34,957 nucleotides of DNA. It comes from Bordetella petrii (lineage in GTDB: Bacteria; Pseudomonadota; Gammaproteobacteria; Burkholderiales; Burkholderiaceae_B). Both the position numbers and the translations under genes were made by a program. The notes beneath the pieces are model-generated. The model had not been told where the DNA came from, searched no databases, and saw nothing but the letters and a program-made list of their open reading frames with translations. The DNA is taken from the NCBI RefSeq assembly GCF_020991325.1, contig NZ_JAJMLX010000014.1:1-34957 (forward strand), given 5' to 3'. Positions 14,285-23,822 of this stretch are shown here, piece after piece; positions within the stretch are counted from its first letter, which is position 1; every line of letters starts with the position of its first letter.

Positions 14285-16993
14285 TCAGGCGTATTGCGGA
14301 TTGGCTTTGTTGGGATCGATGCCGTATTTCTTGATGGCCTCGGCCACCTTGGCGACGGGAACCTTGCCTTCGTCGGCCAGCGCGCGCAGGGCAGCCAGCA
14401 CCACGAAATGGCGATCCACTTCAAAGTGCTCGCGCAGCTTGTAGCGGAAGTCGGAACGGCCGAAGCCATCGGTGCCCAGCACGCGGTAGCTGCGGCCGTT
14501 GGGCACGAACGGGCGGATCTGATCGGCGAACAGTTTCATGTAGTCGGTCGACGCGATGATGGGACCTTCGGTTTTTTCCAGCTGCTGCGTCACATAGGGT
14601 ACCAGCGGCTTCTTGGCCTCGGGGTTCAGCAGATTGTGGCGGTCGGCGTCCAGGCCGTCGCGGCGCAATTCGGTAAAGCTGGTGACGCTCCAGACGTCCG
14701 AGGCCACGCCCCAGTCGGCTTCTAGCAGTTCCTGCGCGGCCATGACTTCGCGCAGAATGGTGCCCGAGCCCATCAGTTGCACGCGCTGCTTGCCCTTGCC
14801 GTGCGACTTCAGCTTGTACATGCCCTTGATGATGCCTTCCTCGTCGCCCTTGGTCAGCCCGGGCTGCGGGTAGTTCTCGTTCATCACCGTCAGGTAGTAG
14901 TACACGTTTTCCTGGTCTTCCACCATGCGCTTGAGGCCGTGCTGGATGATGACCGCGAGTTCGTGGCCGAAGGTGGGGTCGTACGACACGCAGTTCGGGA
15001 TGGTCGAGGCCAGGATGTGGCTGTGGCCGTCTTCGTGCTGCAGGCCTTCGCCGTTGAGCGTGGTGCGCCCGGCGGTGCCGCCCAGCAGGAAGCCGCGCGC
15101 CTGCATGTCGCCGGCCGCCCAGGCCAGGTCGCCGATGCGCTGGAACCCGAACATCGAGTAGTAGATGAAGAACGGGATCATGATGCGGTTGTTCGTGGAA
15201 TACGACGTGGCCGCCGCCATCCACGAGCTCATGGCGCCCGCTTCGTTGATGCCTTCCTGCAGCAGTTGGCCGTCGGCCGATTCCTTGTAGTACATGACCT
15301 GGTCTTTATCGACCGGCGTGTACTTCTGGCCTTCGGGCGCGTAGATGCCGATCTGGCGGAACAGGCCTTCCATGCCGAAGGTGCGCGATTCGTCGGCCAG
15401 GATGGGCACCACGCGCGGGCCCAGTTCCTTGTCGCGCAGGACCTGGTTCAGCACGCGCACGAACGCCTGGGTGGTGGAGATTTCACGGCCTTCGGACGTG
15501 GGTTCCAGCACGGCCTTGAAAGCGTCCAGCGCCGGAGCCTTGAGTTGCTCGTCGGCCTTGGGACGGCGCTTGGGCAGGTAGCCGCCCAGCGCCTTGCGGC
15601 GCTCGTGCAGGTACTTCATTTCGGCCGAGTCTTCGGCCGGCTTGAAATACGGCAGCTTCTCGAGCTGGTCGTCGGGAATGGGAATGGCGAAGCGGTCGCG
15701 GAATTCGCGGATCGAATCCAGTTCCAGCTTTTTCTGCTGGTGGGTGGGGTTCTTGGCCTGGCCCACATGGCCCATGCCGTAGCCCTTGATGGTCTTGGCA
15801 AGGATGACAGTGGGCTGGCCTTCGTGCGTGGCGGCGGACTTGAAGGCGGCATAGACCTTGTGCGGATCGTGGCCGCCACGGTTCAGGCGCCAGATGTCTT
15901 CGTCGCTCATGCGCGACACGGCTTCCAGCAGCTTGGGGTGCTTGCCGAAGAAGTGTTCGCGCACGAACTTGCCGTCGTTGGCCTTGTAGGCCTGGTATTC
16001 ACCATCGACGGTTTCTTCCATGATCTTGCGCAGGATGCCTTCTTTGTCGTGCGCCAACAGCGGGTCCCAGTAGCCGCCCCAGATCAGCTTGATGACGTTC
16101 CAGCCCGAACCGCGGAAATCGCCTTCCAGTTCCTGGATGATCTTGCCGTTGCCGCGCACCGGGCCGTCCAGCCGCTGCAGGTTGCAGTTGATGACGAAGA
16201 TCAGGTTGTCGAGTTTCTCGCGCGCGGCCAGGGCGATGGCGCCCAGCGATTCGGGTTCGTCCATTTCGCCGTCGCCGCAGAACACCCACACCTTGCGCTT
16301 GCTGGTGTCGGCAAGGCCGCGGGCGTGCAGGTACTTCAGGAAGCGCGCCTGATAAATGGCCATCAGCGGGCCCAGGCCCATGGACACGGTGGGGAACTGC
16401 CAGAATTCCGGCATCAGCTTGGGGTGCGGATACGACGACAGGCCCTTGCCGTCGACTTCTTGGCGGAAGTGGTCCAGCTGCTCGGCGGTAAGGCGGCCTT
16501 CCAGGTAGGCGCGGCCATACATGCCCGGCGAGGTATGGCCCTGGAAATACACCAGGTCGCCGCCGTGGCTTTCGTCTTCGGCATGCCAGAAATGGTTCTG
16601 GCCGCAGCCGATCATGGTGGCCAGCGACGCGAACGAGGCAATGTGGCCGCCCAGGTCGCCGCCGTCGGGCGGATTGTGCTTGTTGGCTTTCACCACCATG
16701 GCCATGGCGTTCCAGCGCACATACGAGCGGATGCGGGATTCCAGTTCCAGATTGCCGGGATGGGCGGGCTCCAGCCCGGGCGGAATGGTGTTGACGTAGG
16801 CCGTATTGGGCGAAAATGGGATGTGCGCGCCAGAGCGGCGGGCCTCATCGATCAGGCGTTCCAGCAGGTAATGGGCGCGCTCGGGGCCTTCGCGGTCGAG
16901 CACGGCGGCCAGGGCTTCCAGCCATTCCTGGGTTTCCAGGGTGTCTTCGTCATTGGCGGCAGATAGCGCAGCAGCCTGGGCATTAGAGGACAT
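14285..16993 (-). CDS. aceE: Pyruvate dehydrogenase E1, homodimeric type
   Basis: Thiamine-diphosphate enzyme that decarboxylates pyruvate and acetylates the lipoyl groups of E2. The 902-residue length fits the single-chain AceE of gammaproteobacteria and betaproteobacteria, not the alpha/beta type. The ThDP/Mg motif runs from CGDGEMDEPES (239-249) to NLQRLDGPVRGN (271-282). The early segment GGDLGGHIASFASLATM and the HFWHAEDES region are also typical. ATG 16991-16993 has AGGAG about 8 bases upstream. It is first in an aceE-aceF-lpdA operon with gaps of 12 and 10 bp. Confidence 0.98.
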   Translation of the reverse strand: MSSNAQAAALSAANDEDTLETQEWLEALAAVLDREGPERAHYLLERLIDEARRSGAHIPFSPNTAYVNTIPPGLEPAHPGNLELESRIRSYVRWNAMAMVVKANKHNPPDGGDLGGHIASFASLATMIGCGQNHFWHAEDESHGGDLVYFQGHTSPGMYGRAYLEGRLTAEQLDHFRQEVDGKGLSSYPHPKLMPEFWQFPTVSMGLGPLMAIYQARFLKYLHARGLADTSKRKVWVFCGDGEMDEPESLGAIALAAREKLDNLIFVINCNLQRLDGPVRGNGKIIQELEGDFRGSGWNVIKLIWGGYWDPLLAHDKEGILRKIMEETVDGEYQAYKANDGKFVREHFFGKHPKLLEAVSRMSDEDIWRLNRGGHDPHKVYAAFKSAATHEGQPTVILAKTIKGYGMGHVGQAKNPTHQQKKLELDSIREFRDRFAIPIPDDQLEKLPYFKPAEDSAEMKYLHERRKALGGYLPKRRPKADEQLKAPALDAFKAVLEPTSEGREISTTQAFVRVLNQVLRDKELGPRVVPILADESRTFGMEGLFRQIGIYAPEGQKYTPVDKDQVMYYKESADGQLLQEGINEAGAMSSWMAAATSYSTNNRIMIPFFIYYSMFGFQRIGDLAWAAGDMQARGFLLGGTAGRTTLNGEGLQHEDGHSHILASTIPNCVSYDPTFGHELAVIIQHGLKRMVEDQENVYYYLTVMNENYPQPGLTKGDEEGIIKGMYKLKSHGKGKQRVQLMGSGTILREVMAAQELLEADWGVASDVWSVTSFTELRRDGLDADRHNLLNPEAKKPLVPYVTQQLEKTEGPIIASTDYMKLFADQIRPFVPNGRSYRVLGTDGFGRSDFRYKLREHFEVDRHFVVLAALRALADEGKVPVAKVAEAIKKYGIDPNKANPQYA

Positions 16994-17276
16994 CGTGTGT
17001 CTCCTGTGGGAGTTCTGAGCACGCCCGCCCCCAGGATAATGGGGCCAGGCAGACCAATTGTTCCGGCTCCGCCGGGGTTGCCCGCTGCACGCGCCACCGA
17101 TCAGAATGGCGCGCCGCAGGGACGCTAGAGGCGAAGATTAACCCGTCCGGCAGAAAATTTCATGTTGCGGTACGGCATTTCGTAATATGAAAAATTGACA
17201 AGAAGCTGAATAAACCGGACTGCCGTCTTCCGGTAAATGGCCGTCGGCAGCGCAACTAACTGCAACACGCTCTAAA
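16994..17276. promoter_or_regulatory. Divergent control region of aceE and the histidine kinase gene
   Basis: A 283-bp gap between divergent genes, with an AT-rich core at about 17150-17215. The aceE promoter must lie here on the minus strand, and one for the kinase operon near TAAAAT (17273-17278) on the plus strand, but I could not assign a convincing -35/-10 pair to either. No PdhR-like site was recognised. No coding sequence is evident. Confidence 0.4.
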
Positions 17277-19058
17277 ATGCGGGCTCTAGACGGCCCGAAC
17301 CTCATGGCAAGCCAGCACAAGTCCAATATCCCGAACTCGTTCCACGACCATGCCCGCCAACGCCGGCGTGGCGTGTACTGGGTCACGCCGGCGGTGGTGC
17401 TGATCCTGTACCTGTGCGTCATGGGCGCCTTCTTCTGGCTGCAGCGCCTGCACGACGACAGCGTCATGTTCGTGACCATCGACCAGGAAGTGCGCCAGCA
17501 GCGCCTGATCTGGGTGGTGCTGGCGCTTTCGTGCGTGATCATCATCAGCCTGCTGATGCTGTGGCGATACACCCGCTTCCGCTCCACCGCCGAAGCCGCC
17601 CTGATCGCGGAAACCGGCTTCCGGCGCGCCATGGAAAATTCCATGTCCACCGGCATGCGCGTACTGGACATGGAAGGCCGCATCGCCTACGTGAACCCGG
17701 CCTTCTGCCGCATGATAGGCTGGAACGAGGCCGACCTGATCGGCCGCAGCCCTCCCTTCCCTTACTGGGTGCCGGGGCGGCACGAACAGCACCAGCACAC
17801 GCTGGACGTGCTGACATCCGGCAAGACCCCCAGCAGCGGGCTGGAAGTCGAGGCCCAGCGGCGCGACGGCTCGCGCTTCACGGCGCGCATGTATGTGTCG
17901 CCGCTGCTGGACCCCAACGGTACCCAGATCGGCTGGATGACCTCCATGACCGACATTACCGAGCCCAAGCGCATCCGCGAAGCCCTGACCGCCGCGCACG
18001 AACGCTTCATGACGGTGCTGGAAGGCCTGGACGACGCGATCTCGGTCACCGCCGATACGCACGACGGCCTGGAATTGCTGTTTGCCAACCGCACGTACCG
18101 GCGCGTGTTCGGCGCCCAGACCGGCGGGCACGATGAGTTGCTGGCCGGCCGGCGCGGCCGTTTCACCGACGAATCGGTGGAAGTGTTCGCGCCTTCGGTG
18201 CAGCGCTGGTTCGAGGTGCACCACCGCATGCTGGCCTGGACGGACGGGCGCCGCGTGCGCATGCAGGTGGCGCGTGACATCACCGAGCGCCGCAACCACG
18301 AGGAAGCCTCGCGCGTGCAGCAGGAAAAAATCCAGCTGACCAGCCGCCTGACCACCATGGGCGAAATGGCCTCGTCGCTGGCGCACGAGCTGAACCAGCC
18401 GCTGACGGCCATTGCCAACTACAGCATGGGCGCGGTGGCGCTGGTGAAGGCGGGGCATACCAGCCCCACGATGCTGCTGCCCGCGCTGGAAAAGGCCGCC
18501 TCGCAGGCCGAGCGCGCCGGCAAAATCATCAGCCGCATCCGCGAATTCGTGAAGCGCAGCGAGCCGCGCCGCCAGCGCGTGCCCATCAGCCGCATCGTCG
18601 ACAATGCCATCGGCTTTGCGGAAATCGATGCCCGCAAGCGCCGCATCCGTATCGAGCCGTTCGTGCCGTCGAACGCGCCGGACGTGCTGGCCGACCCGAT
18701 CCTGATCGAGCAGGTACTGCTTAACCTGCTGAAAAATGGCCTGGAAGCCATGGAAAAGAGCGAATCCGACGAGCTCAAGGTGGCGGTCATTCCGCACGAG
18801 CAGCACATCGAAGTCGCCGTGGTCGACCGCGGCCATGGCCTGGCCGAGCCGGAACGCCTGTTCGAACCTTTCTTCAGCACCAAGTCGCAGGGCCTGGGCA
18901 TGGGGCTGAATATCTGCCGTACCATTATTGAATCGCACCATGGCCGCCTGTGGGCGGACCCTAACCCCGCCGGCGGTACTATCTTCCGCTTCACCCTGCC
19001 CTGCGCGGCGCCCGACCAGCGCGCGCAGAACGATCAGCCTGAGGAGTTGCACGCATGA
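17277..19058 (+). CDS. Membrane-bound PAS-domain sensor histidine kinase
   Basis: The 593-residue protein has two membrane segments (about 35-56 and 77-96) with a short outside loop, then two PAS-like domains (about 112-228 and 242-337). The phosphoacceptor helix follows, with His370 in SLAHELNQPLTAIANY, the HELNQPL form of FixL/DctB-like kinases. The ATPase domain has the N box LLNLLKNGLEAM (481-492), G1 VVDRGHGL and G2 GLGMGL. The signal is unknown; no clear heme motif can be assigned. A second in-frame ATG at 17304 gives MASQHKS; neither start has a ribosome site, and TAAAAT overlapping the first might be a -10 box, in which case 17304 is correct. Its stop overlaps the next gene by 4 bp. 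Confidence 0.9.
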   Translation: MRALDGPNLMASQHKSNIPNSFHDHARQRRRGVYWVTPAVVLILYLCVMGAFFWLQRLHDDSVMFVTIDQEVRQQRLIWVVLALSCVIIISLLMLWRYTRFRSTAEAALIAETGFRRAMENSMSTGMRVLDMEGRIAYVNPAFCRMIGWNEADLIGRSPPFPYWVPGRHEQHQHTLDVLTSGKTPSSGLEVEAQRRDGSRFTARMYVSPLLDPNGTQIGWMTSMTDITEPKRIREALTAAHERFMTVLEGLDDAISVTADTHDGLELLFANRTYRRVFGAQTGGHDELLAGRRGRFTDESVEVFAPSVQRWFEVHHRMLAWTDGRRVRMQVARDITERRNHEEASRVQQEKIQLTSRLTTMGEMASSLAHELNQPLTAIANYSMGAVALVKAGHTSPTMLLPALEKAASQAERAGKIISRIREFVKRSEPRRQRVPISRIVDNAIGFAEIDARKRRIRIEPFVPSNAPDVLADPILIEQVLLNLLKNGLEAMEKSESDELKVAVIPHEQHIEVAVVDRGHGLAEPERLFEPFFSTKSQGLGMGLNICRTIIESHHGRLWADPNPAGGTIFRFTLPCAAPDQRAQNDQPEELHA

Positions 19059-19681
19059 ACACCCCCCCACAGTCGAGCACGGTATTCATTGTCGATGACG
19101 ACGAAGCGGTGCGCGATTCGCTGCGCTGGCTGCTGGAAGCCAACGGCTATCGCGTCCGCGCCTTCGCCAGCGGCGAAACGTTCCTGGAAGAATACGACGC
19201 GTCCCAGGTGGGCGTGCTGATTGCCGACGTGCGCATGCCCGGCATGAGCGGCCTGGAACTGCAGGAGCAGATCCTGGCGCGCAACGCACCGCTGCCCATC
19301 GTATTCATCACCGGCCACGGCGACGTGCCCATGGCGGTGTCCACCATGAAGAAAGGCGCGGTCGACTTCCTGGAAAAGCCGTTCAACGAATCCGACCTGC
19401 GCGAGATCGTGGCGCGCATGCTCGAGCAGGCCAACCAGCGCGTCAGCCAGTTCCAGGCCCAGAAAGACCACGAGGCCATGCTGGCGCGCCTGACGGCTCG
19501 CGAGCAGCAAGTGCTGGAACGCATCGTGGCCGGGCGGCTGAACAAGCAGATCGCCGACGACCTGGGCATCAGCATCAAGACGGTCGAGGCGCACCGCGCC
19601 AACATCATGGAAAAACTTGAAGTCACCACGGTCGCCGACTTGATGAAGGTTGCGCTGGCCAAACCCGAGGCACATGCATGA
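19055..19681 (+). CDS. FixJ/NarL-type response regulator
   Basis: Partner of the upstream kinase, overlapping it by ATGA. The 208-residue protein has a receiver domain (8-125) with acidic pocket D14-D16, phosphoacceptor Asp58 in [12 protein letters not shown], switch Thr86 in ITGHGD, and Lys108 in LEKPF. A linker helix leads to a LuxR-type helix-turn-helix (about 143-203): [20 protein letters not shown], then [20 protein letters not shown]. The [11 protein letters not shown] and KPF motifs place it in the FixJ group. Its stop overlaps the folD start by ATGA. Target genes are unknown. Confidence 0.94.
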   Translation: MNTPPQSSTVFIVDDDEAVRDSLRWLLEANGYRVRAFASGETFLEEYDASQVGVLIADVRMPGMSGLELQEQILARNAPLPIVFITGHGDVPMAVSTMKKGAVDFLEKPFNESDLREIVARMLEQANQRVSQFQAQKDHEAMLARLTAREQQVLERIVAGRLNKQIADDLGISIKTVEAHRANIMEKLEVTTVADLMKVALAKPEAHA

Positions 19682-20571
19682 CCCAGCAGGACAGCTTGAC
19701 CACGGCGCGCACAGGCGCGCGCATCATCGACGGCGCGGCCTTGTCGCAACGCATTCGCGAAGAAGTCGCCCAGCGCGTGCAGGCGCTAGCCTCCAAGGGA
19801 GTACGCCCGGGCCTGGCCGTGGTGCTGGTGGGCGACAACCCGGCCTCGCAAGTGTACGTGCGCAACAAAGTCGCGGCGTGCGAGAAAGCCGGGCTGCACT
19901 CGGTGAAAGAGCAATACCCGGCGGACATGACCGAGGCCGAGCTGCTGGCGCGCATCGACGCCCTGAACCAGGACCCATCCATCCACGGCATTCTGGTGCA
20001 GCTTCCGTTGCCTCCGCACATGGACAGCCACAAGGTCATCGAGGCCATCGCGGCCGAAAAAGACGTGGACGGCTTCCATATCAGCAACGCCGGCCTGCTG
20101 ATGACCGGCCAGCCCCTGTTCCGGCCATGCACGCCGTACGGGGTCATGAAGATGCTGGAATCCGAAGGCGTGGCCCTGCGCGGCGCCGAGGCCGTCATCG
20201 TGGGGGCCAGCAATATCGTGGGCAAGCCCATGGCCATGCTGCTGCTGCAGGCCGGGGCCACCATCACCATCTGCAATTCCAAGACCCGCGACCTCGCCGC
20301 CCAGACGCGCCGCGCCGACGTATTGGTAGTGGCCACCGGCAAGCCGGGCATGGTGGACGGCAGCATGGTCAAGCCGGGCGCCGTTGTGATCGACGTAGGC
20401 ATCAACCGCGGTGCCGACGGCAAGCTGTGCGGCGACGTGGACTTTTCCTCGGCCCGGGAAGTGGCGGGCGCCATTACCCCCGTGCCGGGCGGCGTGGGGC
20501 CCATGACCATCGCCATGCTGCTGGTCAATACCGTCGAAGCGGCGGAACGGGCCGCGGCAGTCTCCGCCTAG
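19678..20571 (+). CDS. folD: Bifunctional methylenetetrahydrofolate dehydrogenase / cyclohydrolase FolD
   Basis: Interconverts 5,10-methylene- and 10-formyl-tetrahydrofolate in one-carbon metabolism, in the cytoplasm with NADP+. The 297-residue protein has the catalytic motif [16 protein letters not shown] with the Tyr-x3-Lys pair, [11 protein letters not shown], the Rossmann segment [18 protein letters not shown], and the C-terminal [15 protein letters not shown]. It has a slightly longer N-terminus (about 12 residues) than E. coli FolD because the ATG overlaps the regulator's stop. The 4-bp overlap implies translation coupled to the two-component pair, an unusual context for a housekeeping enzyme. 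Confidence 0.97.
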   Translation: MTQQDSLTTARTGARIIDGAALSQRIREEVAQRVQALASKGVRPGLAVVLVGDNPASQVYVRNKVAACEKAGLHSVKEQYPADMTEAELLARIDALNQDPSIHGILVQLPLPPHMDSHKVIEAIAAEKDVDGFHISNAGLLMTGQPLFRPCTPYGVMKMLESEGVALRGAEAVIVGASNIVGKPMAMLLLQAGATITICNSKTRDLAAQTRRADVLVVATGKPGMVDGSMVKPGAVVIDVGINRGADGKLCGDVDFSSAREVAGAITPVPGGVGPMTIAMLLVNTVEAAERAAAVSA

Positions 20572-20586
20572 CCGCGCCGGGTGGCC

Positions 20587-20754
20587 GGCTCCGAAGCCAG
20601 ACACCATTGTGTGCCACGACGGTCTCAGTGGAACGGTGTCTGGCACCCTGGCGGGAGCCAGACACCCGGCAGTACTCGCGAAAACCCGCCACGGCGGTCA
20701 AGGTCGCGCCATGGGTGTCTGGCTCCGCAGGTGCCGGACACCGTTGTGTGCCAC
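20587..20754. repeat. Cluster of REP-like palindromic elements between folD and prlC
   Basis: Units of GGTGTCTGGC and its complement recur here. GGTGTCTGGC (20635-20644) pairs perfectly with GCCAGACACC (20657-20666). GGTGTCTGGC (20714-20723) pairs with GCCGGACACC (20733-20742), and AGCCAGACACC stands at 20595-20605. The 17-mer ACACC(A/G)TTGTGTGCCAC occurs twice (20601-20617, 20738-20754), so a larger unit has been duplicated. The 295-bp gap holds no gene that I can see. Dispersed palindromes of this kind can act as RNA stabilisers or terminators. Confidence 0.85.
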
Positions 20755-20866
20755 ACTGCCTGGGCGCCGGGCATCGCCTCTTCCCCGCTGAATCCCCTGC
20801 TTGTTTTCGGACGCCCCGCCCTCATCTGTGAACAATACAGACACCTGTTTCCGCTGCGATTACCCC

Positions 20867-22930
20867 ATGACCCAAAACCCCTTGCTCGCTCCCGTTTCCG
20901 GCCTGATCGACTACGCCGCCGTGCAGCCCGCGCACATTGTGCCCGCTATAGAAGACCTGCTGAAACTGGCACGGGAGGCGGTGGACAAGGCTGCCGACCC
21001 CGCCCTGCCGGCGCAATGGGAAGCGGTGGTGCAGCCCCTGGATACCGCCACCGAGCAGTTGTGGCGGGCGTGGTCGGTGGCCGGGCACCTGAACGCCGTG
21101 GTGAACACCCCCGAACTGCGCGAGGCTTACAACGCCGCCCTGCCGCTGGTCACGGAATTCTCCACCTGGGTCGGGCTGCATGAAGGCCTGTACCGCCAGT
21201 ACCAACGCCTGCGTGCCGCGCCCGGGTTCGACAGCTGGGATCCGGTGCGCCGCCGCGTGGTGGACCTGGCGCTGCGCGATTTCCGGCTCAGCGGCGTGGA
21301 ACTGCAGGGCGAGGCGCGCGACCGCTATGCGGCCATTTCCGACCGCGAAGCCCAGGTTTCGCAGAAATTTTCGGAAAACGTGCTGGACGCCATCGACGCG
21401 TGGTCGCTGGTCATAGACGATGAAGCCCGCCTGGCCGGCCTGCCGGCCGACGTGCTGCAGGCTACCCGCCAGGCCGCCCAGGACGACGGCCAGGCCGGCT
21501 GGAAGCTGACGTTGAAAATGCCCTGCTACCTGCCGGTGATGCAGTACGCACGCGACCGCGTCCTGCGCGAAACCCTGTATCGCGCCTACGGCACGGTGGC
21601 ATCCGAACAAGGCGATGCGCGTTTCGATAATTCCCCGCTGATCGAAGAACTGCTGGCGCTGCGCGCCGAAGAATCCGGTCTGCTGGGCTATGGCACATTT
21701 GCCGCGCTGCGCCTGCAGACCCGCATGGCGCGCAGTGCCGGTGAAGTTACCGGCTTCCTGCGCGATCTGGCGGGCCGCGCGCGCCCCTACGCGCAGCGCG
21801 ACCTTGCCGAACTGCAGGCCTATGCGGCGGCCGAACTGGGCCTGGACACCCTGCAGCCCTGGGACGTGGGCTATGCCTCCGAGCGCCTGCGCGAATCGCG
21901 CTACGCGTATTCGGAAGACGAGATCAAACAGTACTTCACCGAACCGCGCGTGCTGGAAGGCTTGTTCCAGGTCATCGAAACGCTGTTCGACGTGCGCCTG
22001 CGCGAGACCGACGTGTCGCGCTGGCATGCCGACGTGCGCGGCGTGCGGGTCGAGACGCCGGCCGGCGAACTGATCGGCCACCTGTACCTGGACTTGTACG
22101 CGCGCGCCGGCAAGCAAAGCGGCGCCTGGGTGGACAGCGAGCGCAACCGGCGCCGCCTGGCCGCGCAGGTGCAGACTCCCGTCGTGTACCTGACCTGCAA
22201 CTTCGCCCGCCCCGGCGACGGCAAGCCCGCGCTGCTGACGCACGACGACGTGATCACGCTGTTCCATGAAACCGGCCACGCCTTGCATGCGCTGCTGTCC
22301 GAAGTGGACGAGCCCGCCGCCTCGGCCTTTGCCAGCGTGGAATGGGACGCGATCGAACTGCCTTCGCAGTTCATGGAAAATTTCTGCTGGGAATGGCCGG
22401 TGGTGCAGCGGTTGTCGGCCCACGTGGACGGCGGGCAGCCCCTGCCTCGCGTCTTGTTCGACAAGCTGCTGGCCGCGCGCAACTTCCAGAGCGGCATGCA
22501 GACGGTGCGCCAGATCGAGTTTGCCCTGTTCGACATGCTGCTGCATGACCGCGACCAAGGGGCGTCGATAGGCGACACCCTGGCGCTGCTGCAACAAGTG
22601 CGCGACGAAGTGGCCGTGCTGTTCCCGCCGGCCTGGCATCGGCTACCCCATGCGTTTTCGCACCTGTTTGCGGGCGGCTACGGGGCTGGATATTACAGCT
22701 ACAAGTGGGCCGAAGTATTGTCGGCCGACGCCTACGAGGCCTTCGAAGAAGCCGCGGCGCAAGCAGACGGACACGGTACGCTGGATGCCGCCACCGGCGC
22801 GCGCTTCCGCAAGGAAGTGCTGGCGGTGGGCGGGGCCCGGCCGGCCGCCGAGTCGTTCCAGGCGTTCCGCGGCCGCGCGCCGCGCATCGACGCCCTGCTG
22901 CGGCACAGCGGCATGGTAGCTGCCGATTGA
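20867..22930 (+). CDS. prlC: Oligopeptidase A (M3 metallopeptidase)
   Basis: Cytoplasmic zinc endopeptidase that degrades short peptides, including cleaved signal peptides. The 687-residue protein (E. coli PrlC is 680) starts at MTQNPLLAPVSGLIDY (ATG 20867); an upstream in-frame TTG is rejected. The M3 catalytic site is LFHETGHALHALL (HExxH at about 467-471), with the third zinc ligand in WDAIELPSQFMENF-flanking Glu492. The substrate-binding Tyr/Gly loop FAGGYGAGYYSYKWAEV lies near the C-terminus, as in the family. No ribosome site is obvious. It stands alone, with 128 bp before the next gene. Confidence 0.96.
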   Translation: MTQNPLLAPVSGLIDYAAVQPAHIVPAIEDLLKLAREAVDKAADPALPAQWEAVVQPLDTATEQLWRAWSVAGHLNAVVNTPELREAYNAALPLVTEFSTWVGLHEGLYRQYQRLRAAPGFDSWDPVRRRVVDLALRDFRLSGVELQGEARDRYAAISDREAQVSQKFSENVLDAIDAWSLVIDDEARLAGLPADVLQATRQAAQDDGQAGWKLTLKMPCYLPVMQYARDRVLRETLYRAYGTVASEQGDARFDNSPLIEELLALRAEESGLLGYGTFAALRLQTRMARSAGEVTGFLRDLAGRARPYAQRDLAELQAYAAAELGLDTLQPWDVGYASERLRESRYAYSEDEIKQYFTEPRVLEGLFQVIETLFDVRLRETDVSRWHADVRGVRVETPAGELIGHLYLDLYARAGKQSGAWVDSERNRRRLAAQVQTPVVYLTCNFARPGDGKPALLTHDDVITLFHETGHALHALLSEVDEPAASAFASVEWDAIELPSQFMENFCWEWPVVQRLSAHVDGGQPLPRVLFDKLLAARNFQSGMQTVRQIEFALFDMLLHDRDQGASIGDTLALLQQVRDEVAVLFPPAWHRLPHAFSHLFAGGYGAGYYSYKWAEVLSADAYEAFEEAAAQADGHGTLDAATGARFRKEVLAVGGARPAAESFQAFRGRAPRIDALLRHSGMVAAD

Positions 22931-23058
22931 TGGGCCTTTGAAAGACCGGCGGGCAGCCTGCGCAAGCAGGCCAAGGGCGCCGACACGCGCCCGAGCCCGC
23001 TGCCGACGCGCTAGAATCGTGCCTATTGTTTCCGACTGCCTGCGCCCCCAACACCGAC

Positions 23059-23670
23059 ATGCCTGCTTTCTTCCCTGGCCGCCTGTGGCGCGCCCTGCTG
23101 CTGGCAGCCTGCACCCTGCTGGCTGCCTGTGGCGACAAAGCCGACTGGACGCTGTACGACATCAAGGGCCACCTGCCCGACCTGAAATTCGAACTGCCAG
23201 CGGCAGGGGGCAAGACTGTCAGCAGCGACGACCTGAAAGGCAAGACGGTGCTGCTGTTTTTCGGCTACGCCAGTTGCCCCGATGTCTGCCCCACCACCAT
23301 GGCCCAGTTGACTGCCGTGCTGCAGCAATTGGGCGGCCAGGCCGACCAGGTGCGCATCCTGTTCGTCAGCGTAGACCCGCACCGCGACACGCCCGACATC
23401 CTGCAGGCCTATGTGGATGCCTTCAACAAGCAGGCCATCGGCGTCACGGGTACCGAAAAACAGATTGCCGACCTGGCGCGCCGCTACCGCGTGGCCTACC
23501 AGATCGAGAAACCCCGCCCCGGGGACGCCGCTGACATCTATGACGTGACCCACAGCCGAGGCGTGTACATTTTCGACAATGAAGGCAAGGCCCGCCTGCT
23601 GGCGTCCGATACCGACAGTATCGACACCATGGTGAAGGACATTCGCCAGCTGCTCGATATCACGGGCTGA
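23059..23670 (+). CDS. SCO1/SenC-family copper chaperone lipoprotein
   Basis: SCO proteins deliver copper to, or reduce, the CuA site of cytochrome oxidase. The 203-residue protein begins with a lipoprotein signal (lipobox LAAC, Cys24), so it is anchored on the periplasmic side of a membrane. The thioredoxin-like fold follows, with the copper ligands C73 and C77 in YASCPDVCPTTM and His165 in YDVTHSRGVYIFD. VSVDPHRDTPD and LLFFGY are also family motifs. I chose ATG 23059 over the upstream TTG because it gives a proper signal peptide. A TAGAAT box at 23012-23017 could be its -10. Confidence 0.95.
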   Translation: MPAFFPGRLWRALLLAACTLLAACGDKADWTLYDIKGHLPDLKFELPAAGGKTVSSDDLKGKTVLLFFGYASCPDVCPTTMAQLTAVLQQLGGQADQVRILFVSVDPHRDTPDILQAYVDAFNKQAIGVTGTEKQIADLARRYRVAYQIEKPRPGDAADIYDVTHSRGVYIFDNEGKARLLASDTDSIDTMVKDIRQLLDITG

Positions 23671-23677
23671 ATGCCCG

Positions 23678-23721
23678 CCCGGCGGCGCAATGGCCGCGAC
23701 AGGGCCGCATTGCCGGCCGGG
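23678..23721 (+). terminator. GC-rich hairpin after the SCO1 gene
   Basis: CCCGGCGGCGCAATG (23678-23692) and CATTGCCGGCCGGG (23708-23721) form a long imperfect stem starting 8 bp after the stop codon. There is no T-run, so it may be a 3' stabiliser or a weak terminator. Confidence 0.5.
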
Positions 23722-23822
23722 TGTTGCGTGGATGCCCCACATACCTGTTGTTACAGCCTCGGCCCGCGCGCGGTGGGTATGATCCAGACGCTTACCCTAC
23801 ACCCTGGAAAAGGAGCACGCGC

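Noticed and set aside
14777-16966. A 729-codon plus-strand open frame antisense to aceE
   Set aside because: Same cause: third-position GC bias suppresses stops on the opposite strand. aceE is certain.
20575-20760. CRISPR array between folD and prlC
   Set aside because: Repeats are palindromic, irregularly spaced and in both orientations, without equal spacers.
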